A DNA stretch of 10,350 nt, from contig CADBTO010000001.1 in the NCBI GenBank assembly GCA_902797565.1, forward strand, positions 1-10,350, read 5' to 3'. The notes under the pieces are model-generated. The model was not told the origin of the DNA. It saw only the letters and a list, made by a program, of their open reading frames with translations, and searched no databases. Source of the DNA: an uncultured Lachnospiraceae bacterium (GTDB taxonomy: Bacteria > Bacillota > Clostridia > Lachnospirales > Lachnospiraceae). Positions 6,168 to 10,350 of the stretch are shown one piece after another. A program made the translations under genes and the position numbers. Position 1 is the stretch's first letter. The number at the start of each line of letters is the position of its first letter.

Positions 6168-8039
6168 ATGTGGTTCAAGAAATCAGGGAAACAGGACACG
6201 GAAAATCCTGGTACATCTGGTGAAGAAGCGCAGGCCGGGTCATCCCCGGAAGGTGCGGACGGTGACGAATCGTCCCGGGAAGATGCGGGCGGCATCAAGG
6301 CACCCTGGGAAAGTGCGGAGGACGATGACGGGGCATCCCGGGAAGGTGCTGGCGGTGTCAAGGCACCCTGGGAAAGTGCAGACGATGACGGGGCATCCCG
6401 GGAAGCTGCAGGCGGTGGCGGTGACGAACCGCCGCGGATCCTGCGGAGCAAGTTCTATCTGTATCTGACGGAGTTTTTTGCGGGGATGTCTGTCATGGCT
6501 GTGGAACTTGGGGCGAGCCGCCTGCTTGCTCCGTATTTTTCCTCGTCCCAGATTGTCTGGACGATCATTATCGGAACGATTATGATTGCGATGGCGCTCG
6601 GAAACCTTTGGGGCGGCAGGATGGCAGACCGGCACCCGGATCCGGACCGGCTGTATCGGCGGATCCTGATTGCGAGTGTGTGGATTGCCACAATCCCGGT
6701 ACTTGGGAAATATATTGTGCTTTTAATTGGCGGGCTGGTGATCTTTACTGTCAATACGGCATACCTGACCTGGGCGGCATTTGCAGCATGTATGGTGATC
6801 TTCGTTTTCCCGCTGTTCCTGCTGGGGACCGTGACGCCTTCCCTGGTGCGCTTTACGGCAAGCCGGCTGGATGAAAGCGGGCGCGTTGTGGGGCGGCTTT
6901 CGGCGGCGAATACGATCGGCAGTATCCTGGGGACTTTCCTGCCAACGTTTGTCACGATTCCGGCAGTGGGTACCAGTATGAGTTTCCTCATATTCTCAGG
7001 CATTCCGCTTCTGATCAGTTTATTATATTTTGCCAGTATAAAAAAGAAAAAGAAGCTTTGCATCGCTGCCTGCATTATTTATTTGATCTGCGTTATTTTT
7101 GGGCATGCCAGCCATTTTGCGTTCTGGGAAAAAAAGCTGACCTATGAGGGTGAGTCAGTATATAATTACCTGCAGGTGAAGGAGGACGCACAGACGGTGT
7201 ATCTGTCCACGAATGTCCTCTTTGGCGTCCAGTCCCTGTATAAGAAGGGGGGCGGCCTCACGGGGATGTATTATGATTATGCGCTGGCGGCGCCGTATAT
7301 GGTGGATGTCCTGAACCGGGATATCGACATCCTGATTCTGGGGATGGGGAGCGGGACCTATGCCACGAAATGCCGGGAATTTTTCGGAGACCATGTGGAT
7401 GTCACGGGGGTGGAGATTGATCAGAAGATTATTGACCTGGGGCGGCGGTACTTTCATGTTCCGGGCGATGCAAGGGTGGTGGAATACGATGGCCGTGCCT
7501 ATCTGACGGCGGCATACCAGCAGTACGACATCATACTTGTGGACGCATATCAGGATATAACTATTCCATTTCAGTTTTCTTCAAAAGAGTTCTTTCAATT
7601 AGTTAAAAAACACTTGAAGGAAGATGGCGTGCTCGTTGTGAATATGAATATGCGCGGGCAGGAAGATGATGACGGGGACAGTATCACAGATTATCTGGCG
7701 GATACGATCGCATCGGAGTTTGAGGAAGTGCGTACCGTAGACATCCCCTATACCACGAACCGTGCGCTTTTTGCTTCGCCCAAAGAATCGGGGCTGATCC
7801 GGCGGATCAAGGAAGGCGCGTCAGGCGAGACGAATCCTGTGCTGATCGCACAGATGACGAAGGTTGTGCAGGAGACGAAGCCGTATCATCCGGGAAAACG
7901 GATCCTGACAGACGACCGGGCACCGGTCGAGCTCCTGGGCATGCAGATCATCGACCAGATCATCCGGGAGGAGCTGGATTATTATAAGCGCGAGTACGGA
8001 ATCGAAGGGATTTCAGACTTGCCGAAGTTGTTAAACTAA
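6168..8039 (+). CDS. Fused polytopic membrane protein / spermidine synthase-like methyltransferase-fold protein
   Basis: A 623-residue protein. I start it at ATG 6168, with AGGTGG six bases upstream; earlier in-frame starts at GTG 6054 and ATG 6090 lack ribosome sites and fall in palindromic DNA. Residues 1-94 are acidic and low complexity, with a 20-21 residue repeat at 36-83. Residues about 95-315 form roughly seven or eight membrane segments typical of bacterial fused MFS/spermidine synthase proteins (AVELGASRLLAPYF, NTIGSILGTFLPTF). The cytoplasmic part (about 325-610) has a SpeE-like Rossmann fold: GMGSGT at 392-397 as nucleotide loop, VEID at 415-418, YDG with D441, and DAYQD at 459-463, whose first Asp aligns with the aminopropyltransferase catalytic Asp. 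The SpeE loop GGGDGG is diverged, so polyamine synthesis is not assured; true substrates of this family are mostly unknown. A probable operon partner, the GH13 enzyme, follows 52 bp later. Confidence 0.85.
   Translation: MWFKKSGKQDTENPGTSGEEAQAGSSPEGADGDESSREDAGGIKAPWESAEDDDGASREGAGGVKAPWESADDDGASREAAGGGGDEPPRILRSKFYLYLTEFFAGMSVMAVELGASRLLAPYFSSSQIVWTIIIGTIMIAMALGNLWGGRMADRHPDPDRLYRRILIASVWIATIPVLGKYIVLLIGGLVIFTVNTAYLTWAAFAACMVIFVFPLFLLGTVTPSLVRFTASRLDESGRVVGRLSAANTIGSILGTFLPTFVTIPAVGTSMSFLIFSGIPLLISLLYFASIKKKKKLCIAACIIYLICVIFGHASHFAFWEKKLTYEGESVYNYLQVKEDAQTVYLSTNVLFGVQSLYKKGGGLTGMYYDYALAAPYMVDVLNRDIDILILGMGSGTYATKCREFFGDHVDVTGVEIDQKIIDLGRRYFHVPGDARVVEYDGRAYLTAAYQQYDIILVDAYQDITIPFQFSSKEFFQLVKKHLKEDGVLVVNMNMRGQEDDDGDSITDYLADTIASEFEEVRTVDIPYTTNRALFASPKESGLIRRIKEGASGETNPVLIAQMTKVVQETKPYHPGKRILTDDRAPVELLGMQIIDQIIREELDYYKREYGIEGISDLPKLLN
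6273..6416 (+). repeat. In-frame tandem repeat in the N-terminal tail of the spermidine synthase-like protein
   Basis: There are two full units and a partial one. Unit 1 (6273-6335) is 63 bp, unit 2 (6336-6395) is 60 bp, and a third (6396-6416) stops after 21 bp. Each unit encodes SRE-x-AGG-(I/V)-KAPWESA followed by an acidic run and GA. DNA identity is high (blocks such as AAGGCACCCTGGGAAAGTGC repeat exactly). The units differ in length by one acidic codon, as expected from slippage or unequal exchange. Confidence 0.85.
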
Positions 8040-8078
8040 ACTCCGACTGCGCGTATGTCGGCGGACGAAGTTCTTAAT

Positions 8079-8084
8079 AAGGAG
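8079..8084 (+). promoter_or_regulatory. Ribosome binding site of the GH13 gene
   Basis: AAGGAG lies seven bases before ATG 8092 in an A-rich stretch. It sets the start codon within the 52-bp gap after the membrane protein gene. A weak inverted repeat, CCGAC (8043-8047) with GTCGG (8057-8061), sits between the genes without a U-tract and is unlikely to terminate transcription. Confidence 0.7.
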
Positions 8085-8091
8085 AAATAAA

Positions 8092-9411
8092 ATGTGGGCT
8101 GAAGAAGCGGTTTTTTATCAGATTTATCCTCTGGGGATGTGCGGGGCGCCGTATGAGAATGATGGGGTGCTGGAACACCGGCTGCGCCGGGTGCTGGACT
8201 GGATTCCGCATCTGCAAAAGCTGGGCATTACGGCAGTATATTTTTCGCCGCTGTTTGAATCGGATACCCATGGATATAATACGCGGGATTATCGGAAGGT
8301 CGATACGCGGCTGGGGACGAATGAAGACCTGAAGGAGATTGTCGCAGCGCTGCACGAAGCGGGGATCAAGGTGGTGCTTGACGGCGTGTTCAACCATGTG
8401 GGCAGGGGCTTCTTTGCGTTCAAGGATGTCCAGGAGCATCGGCAGGCGTCCCGGTACTGCAGCTGGTTTGCGCAGCTTTCGTTTGAGGGCAACAGTGCCT
8501 ATAACGACGGCTTCTGGTATGAGGGCTGGGAAGGAAACTATGACCTTGTGAAGCTGAACCTGCGGAATCCGGAGGTGGTGGACTACCTTCTGGACAGTGT
8601 GAAGTTCTGGATTGATGAGTTTGGCATCGACGGGCTGCGGCTGGATGTGGCATATATGGTGGACAGGGACTTCCTGCGGAATCTGCGCCGTGCCACAGAG
8701 GGCTGGAAGGAGGATTTTTACCTGATCGGTGAGATGATCGGCGGGGATTACAAGCTGATTATGGGCAATGACGAGATGTGCCACAGCGTGACGAATTACG
8801 AATGCCGCAAGGGGATTTACTCAGCATTCAATTCCGAAAATATGTTCGAGATCATTCATTCCCTGGCGCGGCAGTTTGGGCCGGAAGACTGGACGATGTA
8901 CCGGGGCAGGCATCTGGTGTCCTTCGTGGACAACCATGACGTGGACCGGATTGCAAGCATCCTGAACAAAAAAGAGCTGCTCCCGCTGGCCTATGCGATG
9001 ATTTTCGGCATGCCGGGCATTCCGATGATCTATTACGGGAGCGAGTGGGGTATCGAGGGGAAGAAGGACGACGGAGACCCGGCGCTTCGGCCGGCCATCG
9101 AGAAACCGGAGTGGAACGAACTGACGGAGATGATTTCAAAGATGGCAGAAGCACGCAAGGGCAGCAAGGCGCTCTGCTACGGGGATTTCAAGTCCCTGCT
9201 CCTGCAGAACCGGCAGTGCATTTTTGAGCGGAACTTTGGCGACGAGCGGATCATGGTCGCGATCAACATCTCCGGCGAGGAGTTCCATGCGCATTTCAAT
9301 GCCCGCAGCGGCAGGGCGCGGGACCTGATCACGGATACCCTGCGCGACTTTGGCGGCGGCCTGGTGGTTCCGCCGTATACGGCATTTATTTTGCGGCCGG
9401 AGGATTTCTGA
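8092..9411 (+). CDS. Cytoplasmic GH13 alpha-amylase family glycosidase (maltodextrin/neopullulanase-like)
   Basis: A 439-residue enzyme with a complete (beta/alpha)8 GH13 core. Conserved region I is DGVFNH at D97-H102. Region II is GLRLDV with R183 and nucleophile D185. Region III is GEMIG with acid/base E214. Region IV is FVDNHD with H282 and transition-state D283. The YNTRDY-x-VDTRLGT stretch and the KLNLRNPEV segment before region II resemble GH13_20-type neopullulanase and maltogenic enzymes. The N-terminal CBM34-like domain of those enzymes is absent; this protein begins directly at the barrel. A short C-terminal beta domain ends in VPPYTAFIL, as in other amylases. There is no signal peptide, so it should act inside the cell on imported maltodextrins or on glycogen, cleaving alpha-1,4 (perhaps alpha-1,6) bonds. 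Exact specificity cannot be read from the sequence. It lies downstream of the spermidine synthase-like gene in the same orientation; no terminator is seen until 9837. Confidence 0.93.
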   Translation: MWAEEAVFYQIYPLGMCGAPYENDGVLEHRLRRVLDWIPHLQKLGITAVYFSPLFESDTHGYNTRDYRKVDTRLGTNEDLKEIVAALHEAGIKVVLDGVFNHVGRGFFAFKDVQEHRQASRYCSWFAQLSFEGNSAYNDGFWYEGWEGNYDLVKLNLRNPEVVDYLLDSVKFWIDEFGIDGLRLDVAYMVDRDFLRNLRRATEGWKEDFYLIGEMIGGDYKLIMGNDEMCHSVTNYECRKGIYSAFNSENMFEIIHSLARQFGPEDWTMYRGRHLVSFVDNHDVDRIASILNKKELLPLAYAMIFGMPGIPMIYYGSEWGIEGKKDDGDPALRPAIEKPEWNELTEMISKMAEARKGSKALCYGDFKSLLLQNRQCIFERNFGDERIMVAINISGEEFHAHFNARSGRARDLITDTLRDFGGGLVVPPYTAFILRPEDF

Positions 9412-9450
9412 GCGGCAAGAGAGGCAGAGGCTGCAGGGGGGGGCGGAAGT

Positions 9451-9676
9451 ATGGAGGCGGAAAGAAATTCAGGAAGCATATCCGGATCAATGGGTGGGTC
9501 TTGTGGATGTGAAGTATCTGAACGATGACGGGATATCCATAGAGTCGGCAGCAATCAAATATACGGATAAGCCGAAAGGCGAACTTACAAGAATGATGCT
9601 GGATGGAGAGATAGAGTCTGTTTATACGACTCCGGACCAGAAGTTTCAGTTGGGAATGGCGGGGGTGTTCGGATGA
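9451..9676 (+). pseudogene. Small conserved-looking protein gene, probably frameshifted at its start
   Basis: From 9455 to the TGA at 9674-9676 a frame reads RRKEIQEAYPDQWVGLVDV and later YTTPDQKFQLGMAGVFG, about 73 residues with protein-like composition and no stops. I believe it belongs to a small uncharacterised Lachnospiraceae family of the EKYPDxWVGL type; this is recall, not a search. The only ATG with a purine-rich upstream run (an eight-G tract at 9436-9443) is at 9451, and it is out of frame by one base. Removing G9454 would join ATG directly to AGG CGG AAA GAA. Without that, no ATG, GTG or TTG start in frame has a ribosome site. The stop overlaps a following ATG as ATGA (9673-9676), the usual sign of translational coupling to a second gene, but that frame ends after 17 codons. 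It is therefore either a fossil of a two-gene module or a gene hit by a sequencing error. Confidence 0.5.
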
Positions 9677-9879
9677 AACAGATGATGAGGGCATCCTTGC
9701 CGCAAAACTGGGAGCGGAGCTGGTAGCGAAGGGAGTGCCTTAAAAAGGGAAGCTGCACCGTGTATGTGTATGCGAAGAACGGGTACGCGCAGCGTATCCG
9801 GGTGCAGGTGAAATATGTAAAAGAAACAGGAACAGGACAGGGAGAGGTTTTTTCGGCCGTCTCCCTGTTTTCAGTATGA
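9672..9879 (+). pseudogene. Frameshifted C-terminal remnant of a Big_2-type surface protein
   Basis: The frame at 9672-9740 reads a protein-like DEGILAAKLGAELVAKGV and then meets TAA at 9741-9743. Shifting by one base near 9738 continues as LKKGSCTVYVYAKNGYAQ then RIRVQVK and runs on to TGA 9877-9879. The KKGSCTVYVYAKNG...VKVTVK pattern is the typical end of Ig-like Big_2 domains on Lachnospiraceae surface proteins, so the two frames appear to be one broken domain. No start codon, signal peptide or upstream domain remains; its 5' part is replaced by the small gene fragment that ends at 9676. The last codons run into the terminator hairpin. Confidence 0.5.
9837..9871 (+). terminator. Strong intrinsic terminator
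   Basis: A perfect nine-base stem, ACAGGGAGA (9837-9845) with TCTCCCTGT (9860-9868), closes a 14-base loop and is followed by T9868-T9871. It ends the rightward unit that includes the GH13 enzyme and the decayed genes. Confidence 0.8.
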
Positions 9880-9984
9880 CGGGCATGGCGCCAGCCTGCG
9901 GAAAGCTGAGCTTTGCCGGGTGGTATGCACGAGGATTCCTGAAGCGGCTTTTTTATTTGGCTTGTTCCAAAGTTATGGGTTTTG

Positions 9985-9993
9985 TGGTATACT
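9985..9993 (+). promoter_or_regulatory. Extended -10 promoter for the PD-(D/E)XK gene
   Basis: TGG followed by TATACT (9988-9993) is an extended -10 element matching consensus at 5 of 6 positions. The -35 is poor at 17-base spacing (TTCCAA, 9965-9970). The start point would be near 10000, leaving a leader of about 74 bases. The leader encodes no convincing gene. AGGGGGG (10064-10070) supplies the ribosome site for ATG 10074. Confidence 0.5.
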
Positions 9994-10073
9994 GGAAAGA
10001 AAGGATAAATAAAGGACAAATCCGGAACATCGAATATACGCGTTTGACGGAAATAATGGAATGAGGGGGGCCA

Positions 10074-10350
10074 ATGGACATCCAAAACGAAAAGACCTAT
10101 GATGCAGTATTCTGGGCGGGCGTGCTGGGGCTTACGCAGTACCTGGTGCCGCTTGTAAACGAGGCATTTGGCGAGCATTTCAGCAGCAACGCCGTTGTGG
10201 AGCTTCTTCCCGGCAAGCAGGCAGACCAGAAGCCGGATACCTCGTTCGAGCGTGGGGAAATGGACACGCTGGCGGTGCTGACGGAGAAAGCCGTAAAAAA
10301 GCAGTATCACTTCGAGGTGGAGACGCATGCGAACAAAGGCATATTCATCC
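10074..10350 (+). CDS. PD-(D/E)XK nuclease family (Rpn/transposase-like) protein, 5' part only
   Basis: The frame is open from ATG 10074 to the window edge (92 codons and one base), preceded by a GAGGGGGG ribosome site. It begins MDIQNEKTYDAVFWAGV, continues through VNEAFGEHFSSNAVVELLPG, and reaches REM-type EMDTLAVL and HFEVETHANKG. This order (short helix, INEAFG, a Val-Glu-Leu strand, an Asp strand, then an E-x-E strand with trailing polar residues) matches the PD-(D/E)XK family proteins that are very abundant in Lachnospiraceae. These are often annotated as Rpn family recombination-promoting nuclease or putative transposase. The candidate metal-site residues are the Asp of EMDT and the Glu residues of FEVET. 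The C-terminal part lies outside the window, so activity and full length cannot be judged. It follows a strong terminator and has its own promoter. Confidence 0.7.
   Translation, partial: MDIQNEKTYDAVFWAGVLGLTQYLVPLVNEAFGEHFSSNAVVELLPGKQADQKPDTSFERGEMDTLAVLTEKAVKKQYHFEVETHANKGIFI

Noticed and set aside
5996..6451. Proline/serine-rich repetitive minus-strand frame
   Set aside because: It is the antisense of the in-frame tandem repeat in the plus-strand gene.
9876..10064. Possible 62-codon leader gene before the PD-(D/E)XK gene
   Set aside because: It starts inside terminator sequence with no ribosome site and spans the extended -10 promoter; it is most likely untranslated leader.
9585..10328. 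Minus-strand open frame of 247 codons across the right end
   Set aside because: It crosses a strong terminator, a promoter and the start of the PD-(D/E)XK gene on the plus strand, and its product has no coherent domain.
1..10350. CRISPR array, tRNA, rRNA, insertion sequence ends or prophage genes
   Set aside because: I saw no regularly spaced repeats, no tRNA-like cloverleaf or CCA ends, no rRNA sequence and no transposase with terminal inverted repeats. The only tandem repeat is inside a coding region.

Overview
The window looks like the chromosome of a Gram-positive, moderately GC-rich gut clostridium, most likely Lachnospiraceae. The case rests on strong AGGAG-type ribosome binding sites, sigma-A style promoters, a PTS IIC-EAL fusion, a lysine-rich Ig-like domain on an exported peptidase, Big_2-type surface protein debris, and a PD-(D/E)XK family gene of the kind common in that family. 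The assignment is inference from gene families and signals; no rRNA or tRNA is present to fix it.

Left third (1-3214, minus strand): a two-gene unit reads leftward. A 320-residue exported protein of beta-propeller-like YY/G repeats (2252-3214) is followed 48 bp later by a 712-residue membrane protein (65-2203). That protein joins a lactose/cellobiose-type PTS IIC channel to a cytoplasmic EAL c-di-GMP phosphodiesterase domain. All EAL catalytic residues I can align are kept, although the signature reads ESL. No IIA or IIB partner lies nearby, so a sugar-sensing phosphodiesterase is the natural hypothesis.

Middle (3215-5975): a 262-bp divergent promoter region holds one good promoter on each strand. 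Rightward it drives an 832-residue secreted M13 (neprilysin-type) zinc metallopeptidase. This has an N-terminal signal peptide, a lysine/valine-rich Ig-like domain, an acidic linker and a full M13 catalytic set (NAAY, HEFSH, GEAMAD, DEHPLAYLR).

Right-middle (5976-9411): a 192-bp gap full of GC-rich palindromes related to those at the extreme left edge precedes a polytopic membrane protein fused to a spermidine-synthase-like domain. A cytoplasmic GH13 alpha-amylase-type glycosidase follows 52 bp later and is probably co-transcribed. The membrane protein has a tandemly repeated acidic N-terminal tail.

Right end (9412-10350): a decayed region. It holds a small conserved-looking ORF whose plausible ATG is out of frame by one base, then a frameshifted C-terminal scrap of a Big_2-type surface protein, a strong intrinsic terminator, an extended -10 promoter, and the first 92 codons of a PD-(D/E)XK nuclease-like protein that runs off the window. 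No CRISPR array, insertion sequence, tRNA or rRNA was seen.
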